Part shown: piece after piece, positions 8,785-18,073 of the stretch
Layout of the letters: every line of letters starts with the position of its first letter
Position numbering within the stretch: position 1 is the stretch's first letter
Assembly (NCBI RefSeq): GCF_030285785.1
Contig: NZ_CP127247.1
Coordinates: 2,503,501-2,567,500, forward strand
Length of the DNA stretch: 64,000 nucleotides
From: Parasedimentitalea psychrophila
GTDB taxonomy: Bacteria; Pseudomonadota; Alphaproteobacteria; Rhodobacterales; Rhodobacteraceae
Reading direction: 5' to 3'
The notes under the pieces: generated by a model
What the model saw: the letters and a program-made list of their open reading frames with translations, nothing else
Told to the model about the DNA's origin: nothing
Databases searched by the model: none
Made by a program: the position numbers and the translations under genes

Positions 8785-9644
8785 TTAGTTCAGGTCGTCT
8801 TTGGTCATCAGCGTATAGAACAGCCAAGAAACCAAGAGAGTGATTGCAAAGTAGATCAGTGACATCGCAGCGGCAGGGCCGAGGTCAAACTGCCCGAGGG
8901 CGCGTTTCACCAGATCAATGGAGAGCAGGGTGGTGGAGTTGCCGGGGCCGCCTCCGGTCAGCACAAACGGTTCGGTGTAGATGTTGAAACTGTCCATGAA
9001 GCGCAACAGGATGGCGATGGTCAGCACCGGTTTCATCTTGGGCAGCTGGATAAAGCGGAACACCGACCAGTTGGAGGCGCCGTCGATCTTGGCGGCCTGA
9101 TAATAGGCGTCCGGGATCGACACCAATCCGGCATAGGCCAGCAGCACCACCAGCGAGGTCCAGTGCCACACGTCCATGGTGATGATCGTCACCCAGGCGG
9201 CAATCGGGTCCTGCGTCATATCATAGTTGATACCCAGCACGTTGTTCAGGAAATAGCCCAGCAAGCCGATGTCAGGCAGGGTGAAGATGTTCCACATCGC
9301 CCCCACCACGTTCCACGGGATCAGCATCGGCAGCGCCATCAGGATCAGGCAGACCGGCACCCAGATGCCCTGACGTGGCATTGACAGGGCAATGGCAATG
9401 CCCAGCGGCACCTCGATCGCCAGGATCAGCCCGGTGAACATGAACTGACGCCCCAGCGCCTTGTAGAACCGCTCTTCGGTCAGCAATTGCTCGAACCATG
9501 TCAGGCCTTCCCACAGGAACAGATTGTTGCCAAAGGTCTCCTGTACCGAATAATTGACCACGGTCATCATCGGGATCAGCGCGTTGAAGGCGACCAGCAG
9601 CAGCACCGGCAGCACAAAGAACCAGGCTTTCTGGTTTACGGTTT

Positions 9645-9648
<4 letters not shown>
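8785..9648 (-). CDS. ABC transporter permease (GlpP-like)
   Basis: 287-residue MalF-type permease with six or more hydrophobic segments and an EAA loop (YQAAKIDGASNWSVFRFIQL). Its ATG overlaps the end of the upstream ATPase gene by 4 bp (ATGA), so it is translationally coupled. It would form the transmembrane channel with the neighbouring permease. Confidence 0.9.
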
Positions 9649-10730
<1,082 letters not shown>

Positions 10731-10739
10731 TGATGCGCC

Positions 10740-11804
10740 TCATGCCACGCGGGAGCCATCGGGTGCAAAAACGTAGCACGCGGATGGGTCCATATAAAAA
10801 TCATGGGTTTCACCCACATGGTAGGGATGAACGCCAGATGCCAGCGACACCCAGCTGCCGTGCCCCATGTCAAAATGGGCGCTGCTTTCCGAGCCGGACA
10901 GCTCGGTCACCTGCACCTTGCCTGACAGGCGCACGGTGTTTTTATCGGTTGCCAGCGGCAGCACATGGTGGGGGCGGATGGCGATGGTGTACTTGCCATC
11001 CGCCAGCCCCGCAGCCGCGCCGGGAAGATCCCAGCTGACGCCTGATCCCAAGGTGGCATTGCTGCCCTGCTTGGTGATCTTTGCAGTGTTGATCGGCGGG
11101 TTGGAGAACACCGCAGCGGCGGAAACATTGGCCGGGTTGCGGTAGATGTCAGCGGTGACGCCAAACTGGGTCACATGACCATCCTCCATCAGCGCGGTCT
11201 GGCCGCCCAGCAACAGGGCCTCTTCGGGTTCCGAAGTGGCATAGACCACCACCGCGCCGCGGCCGGCAAACAGCTCGGGCAGCTGATCGCGCAGCTCTTC
11301 GCGCAGTTTATAGTCGAGGTTGGCCAGCGGCTCATCCAGGAACACCGCCTTGCTTTCCTTGGCAATGGCGCGGGCCAATGCGGTGCGCTGCTGCTGGCCA
11401 CCGGAAAGCTCATGCGGCATCCGGTTCAGCATCGGCCGCAGCTGCAGAATATCGGCGGCCTCTTCGACGCGGCCCTGAATTTCAGATTTCGCCATGCCCG
11501 CGACTTTCAGCGGCGAGGCAATGTTTTCATAGACGGTCATATGCGGGTAGTTGATGAAAAACTGGTGCACCAGGCTGATATTGCGTTTCTGGGTGTTGAG
11601 CTTGGATACGTTCTGACCATCCATCCAGATCTCGCCACTGGCCAGCGGGTCCAGCCCAGCCATCAGTTTGATCAGAGAGGTCTTACCAGATCCGGTTGCG
11701 CCCAACAGGACATTGAAGTGACCGGTGTGCAGGGTCAGGGAGGTTTCCTTGATGTGCAGATTGGCGCCGACGCGCTTGGTCACAGATTTTAGTTCGAGTG
11801 CCAT
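10740..11804 (-). CDS. ABC transporter ATP-binding protein (GlpS-like)
   Basis: Second ATPase subunit, 354 residues from the chosen start. It has Walker A GATGSGKTS, the canonical signature ELSGGQQQR and Walker B VFLDEPLANLD, so it carries the intact signature its partner lacks. The open frame extends to a TTG at 11825; I prefer the ATG at 11804 (MALELKSV), where homology-like sequence begins, although the ribosome site (GGAAAG) is weak. A heterodimer with the product of 9645-10730 is expected. Confidence 0.88.
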   Translation of the reverse strand: MALELKSVTKRVGANLHIKETSLTLHTGHFNVLLGATGSGKTSLIKLMAGLDPLASGEIWMDGQNVSKLNTQKRNISLVHQFFINYPHMTVYENIASPLKVAGMAKSEIQGRVEEAADILQLRPMLNRMPHELSGGQQQRTALARAIAKESKAVFLDEPLANLDYKLREELRDQLPELFAGRGAVVVYATSEPEEALLLGGQTALMEDGHVTQFGVTADIYRNPANVSAAAVFSNPPINTAKITKQGSNATLGSGVSWDLPGAAAGLADGKYTIAIRPHHVLPLATDKNTVRLSGKVQVTELSGSESSAHFDMGHGSWVSLASGVHPYHVGETHDFYMDPSACYVFAPDGSRVA

Positions 11805-11867
11805 CGTGGTGAGGCTTTCCGGCAAGCAGCCAGTTGCGCGCGATGCCGCGCGGTCTTGGGGAAAAGC

Positions 11868-11930
11868 GCCCCGGAGATCGAGAGGATCACCGGGGCTTAG
11901 GAGGGCTGAACAACTTGCTGGGTTCAGCCC
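11868..11930 (-). terminator. Two consecutive hairpins between the binding-protein gene and the first ATPase gene
   Basis: On the coding strand, GGGCTGAAC/GTTCAGCCC (11930-11903, 9-bp perfect stem) comes 18 bases after the binding-protein stop. GCCCCGG/CCGGGGC (11896-11868) follows, then CTTTTC. This arrangement usually stabilises the upstream message and lets only part of transcription continue, giving more binding protein than membrane subunits. Confidence 0.65.
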
Positions 11931-11947
11931 ATCAGGAAAGAGCCTGA

Positions 11948-13681
11948 TTATTCAGACGCCCAGCGGGCAACCAGAGCGTCATAGTTGACGGTCATGCCCT
12001 GTGGCTTCTCGTTGTCCAACATTGGCTTGGCGCCACCGTTGGCCATCCACCAGGCCGCGTCTTTTTCTTCGTTCAGACGTGGGCCACAGCCACCGTAGAC
12101 ATTGGCAGCCTCATCGGCGCGCTGCATGCGGCCCATGGTGATGTCCATTTCTTCGGCCAGACGATCCATCGCCTGTTGTGGAGTGAAGGCACCCGAGTTG
12201 ACGTCGCCAATTTGCTGCCACCAGATTTGGGCCAGCTTTGGATAGTCAGGCACGTTGATGCCAGTTGGCGACCAGGCAACACGATCGGGCGAGCGGTAGA
12301 ACTCGACCAGACCGCCCAGTTTGTCAGCCCGCTCCGAGAAGCTCTCGTGGTTGACCGAACTGTCGCGGATGAAGGTCAGACCAACGTGGCTTTTCTTCAC
12401 GTCCACAGTCTTCGACACGACGAACTGCGAATACAGCCATGCCGCCTTGGCACGGTCCAGTGGGGTCGACTTGAGGATGGTCCAGGAGCCAACGTCCTGA
12501 TAACCGATCTTCTGGCCTTCTTCCCAGTATGGGCCGTGTGGGCTGGGGGCCATCCGCCACAGCGGTGTACCGCTCTCGTCAACGGTGTTGTTGCCTTCGG
12601 ACTGTGGCTTCACCATGTCGGCGGTAAAGGCAGTGTACCAGAAGATCTGCTGAGCTACGTTGCCTTGCGACAGGGCTGGCAGCGACTGGTAGAAGTCAAA
12701 GCTGGCCGCACCGGGTGGTGCATAGGCGCGCAGCCATTCGTCCCACTTGCGGATCGCATAGACCGCAGCCGGACCGTTTGCAGCGCCACCACGGGTGACG
12801 CTTGCGCCCGATGGGTTACAGGAGCCGGCTTCCATGCGGATGCCCCATTCGTCGATCGGAACCCCGTTTGGCTCGCCTTTGGAACCGGCACCGGCCATTG
12901 ACAGCCAGGCATCGGTCATCCGCCAGCCAAGATCCGGCGCCCGCTTACCATAGTCCATGTGACCATAGATGGTGGTGCCGTCGATTTCCTTGACGTCCTT
13001 GGAGAAGAACTCGGCGATGTCCTCATAGGCCGACCAGTTAACCGGAACTCCCAGATCATAGCCGTATTTGGCTTTGAAGGCCTCCTGCAGGTCGGCGCGG
13101 TCGAACCAGTCCTTGCGGAACCAGTACAAGTTGGCGAACTGCTGATCGGGCAGCTGGTACAGATCTCCATCCGGGCCAGTGGTGAACTGGATACCCATGA
13201 AGTCGTCCAGATCGAGACCGGGGTTGGTCACGTCGGCGCCTTCGCCTGCCATGAAGTCGGTCAGGTTATAGGCCAGTTGCAGCCGCGAGTGGGTGCCGAT
13301 CAGGTCCGAGTCATTGACATAAGCGTCGTACAGGTTCCGCTGGGTCTGCATTTGGGTCTGAACCGCCTGCACAACTTCGCCTTCGCCCAGAATCTGGTGG
13401 TTGACCTTGATGCCGGTGATTTCTTCAAAGGCCTTGGTCAGCACTTCGCTCTCGTAGCTGTGGGTCGGAATGCCCTCGGACAGCACGTTGATTTCCATGC
13501 CGGAAAAAGGCGCAGCCGCATCGATGAACCACTGCATTTCCGCCAGTTGCTCGTCCTTGGTCAGAACTGAGGGCTGGAATTCTTCGTTAATCCATTTGTT
13601 GGCAGCGGCCTCGTCGGCATGCCCTATTGATCCCGCAGTTACAGCAGTCGCCGCAACAGCGGAGAGAAGATACTTGCGCAT
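11948..13681 (-). CDS. ABC transporter substrate-binding protein (GlpV-like)
   Basis: 577-residue periplasmic solute-binding protein, longer than the usual 400-450 residues but typical for GlpV-like proteins. The first 22 residues (MRKYLLSAVAATAVTAGSIG) are a Sec signal peptide ending near HADEAAA. The body has the two-lobe carbohydrate-binding look with many Trp and Tyr (LYWFRKDW, DVGSWTILKS). First gene of the transport operon, whereas in the glycerol operons I know the binding protein follows the DUF2160 gene. No glpD, glpK or glpR lies nearby, so glycerol is a family-based guess. Confidence 0.88.
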   Translation of the reverse strand: MRKYLLSAVAATAVTAGSIGHADEAAANKWINEEFQPSVLTKDEQLAEMQWFIDAAAPFSGMEINVLSEGIPTHSYESEVLTKAFEEITGIKVNHQILGEGEVVQAVQTQMQTQRNLYDAYVNDSDLIGTHSRLQLAYNLTDFMAGEGADVTNPGLDLDDFMGIQFTTGPDGDLYQLPDQQFANLYWFRKDWFDRADLQEAFKAKYGYDLGVPVNWSAYEDIAEFFSKDVKEIDGTTIYGHMDYGKRAPDLGWRMTDAWLSMAGAGSKGEPNGVPIDEWGIRMEAGSCNPSGASVTRGGAANGPAAVYAIRKWDEWLRAYAPPGAASFDFYQSLPALSQGNVAQQIFWYTAFTADMVKPQSEGNNTVDESGTPLWRMAPSPHGPYWEEGQKIGYQDVGSWTILKSTPLDRAKAAWLYSQFVVSKTVDVKKSHVGLTFIRDSSVNHESFSERADKLGGLVEFYRSPDRVAWSPTGINVPDYPKLAQIWWQQIGDVNSGAFTPQQAMDRLAEEMDITMGRMQRADEAANVYGGCGPRLNEEKDAAWWMANGGAKPMLDNEKPQGMTVNYDALVARWASE

Positions 13682-13768
13682 CTTGTCACCTCCCTAAGGT
13701 ATATTATGTCAGAAGTGCTCTGCGGCACCTGACTGTCTCTTAGATTTCCTTTGATCTTCGTTTTTGTC

Positions 13769-13786
13769 AAACTAATTCTTTAGTTT
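13769..13786. promoter_or_regulatory. Perfect dyad AAACTAA-TTCT-TTAGTTT upstream of the ABC operon
   Basis: Seven-base arms separated by four bases, about 88-105 bp before the binding-protein start, in an A/T-rich promoter-like stretch. It matches the 7600-7614 site upstream of the BlaI-like gene at 14 of 15 bases. Candidate operator; the regulator is unknown, with the adjacent BlaI-like repressor the obvious suspect. Confidence 0.55.
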
Positions 13787-13944
13787 CTGTTATTCTATTG
13801 TTTTTAAATGTTAAATTTCGCAACCTTGCGAAGGTGGAAACAAGGCGCGCGACAGTGAACGGCTGGATTCTCTGAGGGGGCGTCACAGTCAGGTCTTGCA
13901 AAAAAGCGGTCGCTGTCTTGCAGGTTAAGGTCTATGTAGCGGCC

Positions 13945-15063
13945 ATGATGACAGAGACAGAATTCGATATTTTCCTCGTAGCGGCTCCGGGAACCGAGCT
14001 GGCACTACGGGATGAAGCCCGTGAGAAGGGCTTTAAATCGCCCTCTATCCTGCCCGGAGGTGTGACCATACGGGGCACTTGGGAGGAGGTCTGGCGGGCC
14101 AATCTGCAGCTGCGCGGCGCGGCGCGGGTGTTGGCGCGCATCGGTGAGATACGGGCCTTTCATCTGGCCCAGTTGGACAAACGCGCCCGCAAGTTTCCCT
14201 GGGGCGATGTGCTGCGCCCGGATGTGCCGGTCAAGGTCGAAGTGGTCACCAACAAGAAGTCCAAAATCTATCACGCAGGCGCCGCGATCCAGCGGTTTGA
14301 GAAGGCCATTACCGAGGAGCTGGGGGCGCCGATCTCGGCCGAGGCCGAGGTGCGCATCAAGGTGCGCATTGACGACAATCTCTGTATCATCAGTGTCGAT
14401 ACCTCGGGCGAGGCGCTGCACAAACGCGGTCATAAACCCTCGGTGGGCAAGGCGCCGATGCGGGAAAACCTGGCAGCGATGTTCCTGCGCCAATGTGGCT
14501 ATGATGGCAGTGAGCCGGTGGTCGATCCCATGTGTGGCTCTGGCACCTTTGTGATCGAAGCGGCCGAGCTCGCCATGGGGCTGATCCCGGGCCGCAGCCG
14601 CAGCTTTGCCTTTGAACAACTGGCCAATTTCGACGACGCAGCCTGGCAGCAGATGCGTGGTGCCGGGCAGGGGGCTCTGACCGCGCTGCGGTTTTACGGC
14701 TCTGACCGCGATGCCGGAGTGGTCGCGGCCGCCACCACCAATGCCGAGCGCGCCGGGGTTGAGGGGTGCACGCTGTTCACCCATCAGGCGGTCAGTGACC
14801 TGATGCCGCCAGAGGGGCCGCCGGGATTGGTGATCGTCAACCCGCCTTATGGCGCCCGGATCGGCAATAAAAAACTGCTTTATGCGCTGTATGGCGCGCT
14901 GGGCAAAACCCTGAGCGCCCGGTTTTCCGGCTGGCGGGTGGGCATTGTCACCAGCGAGGCCGGACTGGCCAAGGCCACCGACCTGCCGTTCCTGCCGACA
15001 GGGGCCGCCGTGGCTCATGGCGGCATCAAGATCCGTTTGTTCCAGACCGCGCCGCTGCGCTAA
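13945..15063 (+). CDS. THUMP-domain class I SAM-dependent RNA methyltransferase
   Basis: About 372 residues, similar in layout to the COG0116/RlmL N-terminal methyltransferase family that makes N2-methylguanine in RNA. The N-terminal half contains the THUMP-like RNA-binding region; the C-terminal half is a Rossmann methyltransferase with VDPMCGSGTFVIEAA (SAM loop) and the catalytic VNPPYG. Start is ATG 13945 or the adjacent ATG 13948; the frame runs back to a TTG at 13918 without a good ribosome site. Monocistronic. The exact rRNA position modified cannot be told. Confidence 0.9.
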   Translation: MMTETEFDIFLVAAPGTELALRDEAREKGFKSPSILPGGVTIRGTWEEVWRANLQLRGAARVLARIGEIRAFHLAQLDKRARKFPWGDVLRPDVPVKVEVVTNKKSKIYHAGAAIQRFEKAITEELGAPISAEAEVRIKVRIDDNLCIISVDTSGEALHKRGHKPSVGKAPMRENLAAMFLRQCGYDGSEPVVDPMCGSGTFVIEAAELAMGLIPGRSRSFAFEQLANFDDAAWQQMRGAGQGALTALRFYGSDRDAGVVAAATTNAERAGVEGCTLFTHQAVSDLMPPEGPPGLVIVNPPYGARIGNKKLLYALYGALGKTLSARFSGWRVGIVTSEAGLAKATDLPFLPTGAAVAHGGIKIRLFQTAPLR

Positions 15064-15562
15064 ACTAAAAGGGGCAGGACTTAGTGGTCGTTCCCCAAAG
15101 GCTCCCGCGCCCGCGCGGTGCATCTGCTGTCGCAGATCTCCCTTGCGGTCTTGGGCCCGGCGCCGCGCAAGCGCGGCGCCGGGCCCAACGGGAGCCGGAC
15201 ATCGCTGGATGTCTGGCGACGGGCGGGAGACTCTGAGGCGGGCTGTGATCGCCAGCGGCTCGGCAGGGACGCGGTGGTTCCGGTGCGGCCTGTTCGGCCG
15301 CTGGGTGGATATCGGTTGCACCATTTCGCGGTGATAAAACCGTCTTCAGGCACCGCGCGGCAGAAAAAGCGCCAGCCGACGCGGGAAACGGACCTAAATG
15401 GTATCCTGACCGGCGGCGTCAACCCGTTTCCGCCGCCGTGGCTGTGTCCTCGGCCTGTTGGTTGTTTCGCCGACACCGTTGCCGGTTCAGGACCAACGGA
15501 GCCGAGATGGCTGGCGCCGCAGGCATGGGGCGACAGGTGATTTATGGAAAGAGAGTATCAAT
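15064..15562. other. 499-bp gene-free stretch upstream of the first AraC gene
   Basis: No convincing reading frame on either strand. It contains the 38-bp near-perfect palindrome at 15151-15188 and otherwise G+C-rich sequence leading to the ribosome site for the AraC gene (GGAAAGAGAG at 15546-15555). It probably holds the 3' structure of the methyltransferase gene plus the AraC promoter, but I cannot place promoter hexamers with confidence. Confidence 0.5.
15151..15188. repeat. Perfect 18-bp-arm palindrome
   Basis: TTGGGCCCGGCGCCGCGC, two A, then its exact reverse complement. It is extremely stable in RNA. It lies 88 bp after the methyltransferase stop with no T-run, and resembles the G+C-rich intergenic palindromes common in Rhodobacteraceae. 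Confidence 0.85.
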
Positions 15563-16576
15563 ATGGCAGATGTCGGCCAGCAACATACTGCAGTGTTTGC
15601 CAAAATGGTGGCGCGCAGTCTGATTGAGCAAGGCTACGGCCCGGAGGCTGTGTTTCGCGGAACGGCGTTTGACGGCTCTTTGTTGCAACAGGAGGCTCCC
15701 GTTGCCGCGGCATCAGATGTCATGAGCTTTTTTGAACAGGGAGCCCTGCTGACCCAGGATGATCTGTTTGGGTTTCATCTGGCGCAGGGCCAGGACAGTC
15801 GCCGCATCGGGCTGGTGTGTTATGTCGGGTTGGCGGCGGCCAATGTGGCGGCCTTCCTGGCCAATTATACACGCTATTCGCGGATCTACAGTGACGTGCT
15901 GGAGCTGGACTATTCCCACCTGCAGGACAACGGGTTGGTTGGCTGGCAGTTCCGCATTTCCCCCAGCGTGCCGCGGCGCCAGTATGTGGAATACACCAGC
16001 ACGGTTTTCCTGAATACCCTGCGCCATTTTTCCGGCTCTGACATGCGGCCGCGAAAGCTAAGCTTTGAGCACCACCGGCGCAAAAACAATGACGAACTGG
16101 AGGCCTTTTTTGGCTGCGACATATCTTTTGGGGCTGCGCGAAACAGTTTTGAATTTGATGCAAGCGATCTGGAACGGCCATTGATTTCTGCTGACGACCA
16201 GTTGCTTAAGGTCTTGCAGAGCTATGCTGACCGGGTGCTGGCGGAAAAAAAAGGCCGCGCCTTGCCGGGGGTGGTCTGTGAGGTCGAGCGCGTTATCGCC
16301 GATATGCTGCCCCGTGGGACGGCAACGCTGGATCATGTTGCTGCCGCGATGGGGATCAGCCCCCGTACGCTGTCGCGCAGGCTGGCCGCCGAAGGAACCA
16401 GCTTTTTCCGGGTGCTGGAAGACCTGCGCAAATCCCTGTCCAAAAGCTATCTCCGGGACAGCGACCTTACGCTTGCCGATACCGCCTTTTTGCTTGGTTA
16501 TTCTGGGCTTAGCAGTTTTAATGACGCGTTCAAACGGTGGACTGGTTGCAGCCCCGGACAGTACCGCGCCGAGTGA
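15563..16576 (+). CDS. AraC family transcriptional regulator (OruR/arabinose-binding-domain type), copy 1
   Basis: 337 residues. The N-terminal about 200 residues form the PF12625-like ligand domain found in OruR/ArgR-type regulators. The C-terminal about 100 residues hold the two helix-turn-helix units (VAAAMGISPRTLSRRLAAEG and the FLLGYSGLSSFNDAFKRW segment). Start ATG 15563 gives an N terminus that aligns with copy 2; the longer frame from 15458 is unlikely. The protein is clearly homologous to copy 2 along its full length, so this is a tandem duplication. Its TGA lies in a 12-bp tandem repeat. Target unknown. Confidence 0.92.
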   Translation: MADVGQQHTAVFAKMVARSLIEQGYGPEAVFRGTAFDGSLLQQEAPVAAASDVMSFFEQGALLTQDDLFGFHLAQGQDSRRIGLVCYVGLAAANVAAFLANYTRYSRIYSDVLELDYSHLQDNGLVGWQFRISPSVPRRQYVEYTSTVFLNTLRHFSGSDMRPRKLSFEHHRRKNNDELEAFFGCDISFGAARNSFEFDASDLERPLISADDQLLKVLQSYADRVLAEKKGRALPGVVCEVERVIADMLPRGTATLDHVAAAMGISPRTLSRRLAAEGTSFFRVLEDLRKSLSKSYLRDSDLTLADTAFLLGYSGLSSFNDAFKRWTGCSPGQYRAE

Positions 16577-16603
16577 GGCTACCAGTGAGGCCGCCAGTGA
16601 GGC
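16572..16603. repeat. 12-bp tandem repeat (three units) spanning the AraC-1 stop codon
   Basis: AGTGAGGC occurs at 16572, 16584 and 16596. The TGA stop (16574-16576) is inside unit 1, and the period keeps a second in-frame TGA in unit 2. Confidence 0.75.
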
Positions 16604-16992
16604 TGGACGGGCAAGGGCGTGGCTGGGAACAGGCCCCGACAGTGGCCCCGATCCTGGCCCCGACAGTGCCCCCCCCCCCGACAGGCCGCGTCTGATTGCG
16701 GGTATTGAGGGCGGTGCCGATCAACCCTTGATTTTTCTCCGTTAAATGAGTCTCCTTCTAGGCGTCAGATCTGCAATAGACCTCTGTAGGATTTTCTGAC
16801 CGGCTGGCCGACAAACATGTTGACCTGCCTGAAAGCTTATTTATAGGCCCTGTCCAGAGTGCTGATCTTTTGTCTCGTTAGGTGAATGCCAGTGCCTTGA
16901 AAATCCCGGGTCAGGTGAACACTTAGGACAGACTATGCATTTGAAAATCACCATACGACGGAACGGCTGATTTTTTAAGGAGACTATCTAAG
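16577..16992. other. 416-bp gap between the two AraC genes
   Basis: First part (16577-16735): G+C-rich low-complexity sequence with repeated CCCCGACAGTG-like units and a run of ten C at 16670-16679. Second part (16740-16992): A/T-richer, promoter-like, with AGGTGAA direct repeats and AAGGAG (16977-16982) before the ATG of copy 2. No gene is evident. Confidence 0.55.
16880..16919 (+). promoter_or_regulatory. Direct repeat AGGTGAA, 33-bp period, upstream of AraC-2
   Basis: AGGTGAA at 16880-16886 and 16913-16919 are three helical turns apart, 74-113 bp before the start of the second AraC gene. AraC regulators often bind spaced direct repeats; assignment to either AraC protein is inference. Confidence 0.35.
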
Positions 16993-18003
16993 ATGGCAGG
17001 CGCCGCCGGACAGCACTCTGCAGTTTTTGCCAGTATGCTGGCCAATCAACTGATACAGCGTGGCTATGCCGTGGAGGATATTTTTCACGGCACCGCTTTT
17101 GATGCCAACTTGCTGGCCGAAGAGGCTCCGACCTATCCGCTGGTTGAAACCGTCAAGTTTTTTGAGCGGGCTGCGGTGTTGACCAAGAACGAAAATCTGG
17201 GTTTTCAGCTGGGCATGGAACAGGATATTCGGCGGGCTGGACTGATTTGCTATGTTGGATTGGCGGCGCCAACGGCCGGAGGCTTTCTGGCCAATTTTGC
17301 CCGCTATTCACGGGTGGCCAGCCCGGCGCTGGAGGTTGATAAGTCCCACTTGCAGCAGGGCGGGGTGATCAGCTGGGACTATGCGATTTCCCCCAGTCTG
17401 AAACGCCGCCAATATGTCGAGTTTGCGGCGGCAAGCCTGTTGTTCACGCTGCGCCGGTTTACCATTGGTCCGATCTCGCCGCGGTTGGTCAGGTTCCAGC
17501 ACAACCGGCGCAGTCAGCTGAATGAAATAGAGACTTATTTTGGCTGCAAGGTGGAGTTTGGCGCCGCCACCAACGGCTTTACCTTTGACCCGAAAGATCT
17601 GGATCTACCGCTGACCTCGGCCGACGAGCAATTGTTGAGCGTGTTGCAGAGATATGGCGACCAGGTGCTGGCGGACATCGCGCGCCAAAGCCCGGGGCTG
17701 GTGATCGCGGTGGAACGGGCAATATCCGAACAGCTGGGGGCCGGAACCGTGACCTTGGAAAGTGTTGCCAGCGGCATGGGGATGAGCCCGCGCACCCTGT
17801 CGCGCAAGCTGGCAGCCGAAGGGACCAGCTTTTTCCGGCTGTTGGAAAACCTGCGCAAATCCCTCTCAAAAAGCTATCTGCGTGATACCAATCTGGTGCT
17901 GGCGGAGATTGCCTTCCTGCTGGGCTATTCGGGGCTGGGGAGCTTCAATGAGGCGTTCAAGCGCTGGACCGGCCATAGCCCCGGACAGTTTCGTACAGAA
18001 TGA
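16993..18003 (+). CDS. AraC family transcriptional regulator (OruR/arabinose-binding-domain type), copy 2
   Basis: 336 residues, co-linear with copy 1: matching N termini (GQHSAVFASMLANQLIQRGY against GQQHTAVFAKMVARSLIEQG) and nearly identical DNA-binding ends (ESVASGMGMSPRTLSRKLAA). The ATG at 16993 follows AAGGAG by 10 bases. The two recognition helices differ little, so both copies may read similar sites while the ligand domains have diverged. Its stop lies at the start of a 14-bp tandem repeat. The convergent gene at 18074 is not an obvious target. Confidence 0.92.
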   Translation: MAGAAGQHSAVFASMLANQLIQRGYAVEDIFHGTAFDANLLAEEAPTYPLVETVKFFERAAVLTKNENLGFQLGMEQDIRRAGLICYVGLAAPTAGGFLANFARYSRVASPALEVDKSHLQQGGVISWDYAISPSLKRRQYVEFAAASLLFTLRRFTIGPISPRLVRFQHNRRSQLNEIETYFGCKVEFGAATNGFTFDPKDLDLPLTSADEQLLSVLQRYGDQVLADIARQSPGLVIAVERAISEQLGAGTVTLESVASGMGMSPRTLSRKLAAEGTSFFRLLENLRKSLSKSYLRDTNLVLAEIAFLLGYSGLGSFNEAFKRWTGHSPGQFRTE

Positions 18004-18052
18004 CTGCGGCAGAATGATCCCGGCAGTATAACGCCGACAGTATAACACCACC
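17997..18052. repeat. 14-bp tandem repeat (four units) spanning the AraC-2 stop codon
   Basis: Units start at 17997, 18011, 18025 and 18039 with an A-G-(AA/TA)-(T/A)-(G/A)A(T/C)-like pattern; units 1-2 are the closest pair, units 3-4 another. The TGA at 18001-18003 is in unit 1. Confidence 0.65.
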
Positions 18053-18073
18053 TGTGGCGGCTTTACGGATTGG

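Noticed and set aside
16670-16679. C10 tract as a phase-variable switch of the AraC-1 protein
   Set aside because: The tract lies about 95 bp after the AraC-1 stop and in no supported reading frame.
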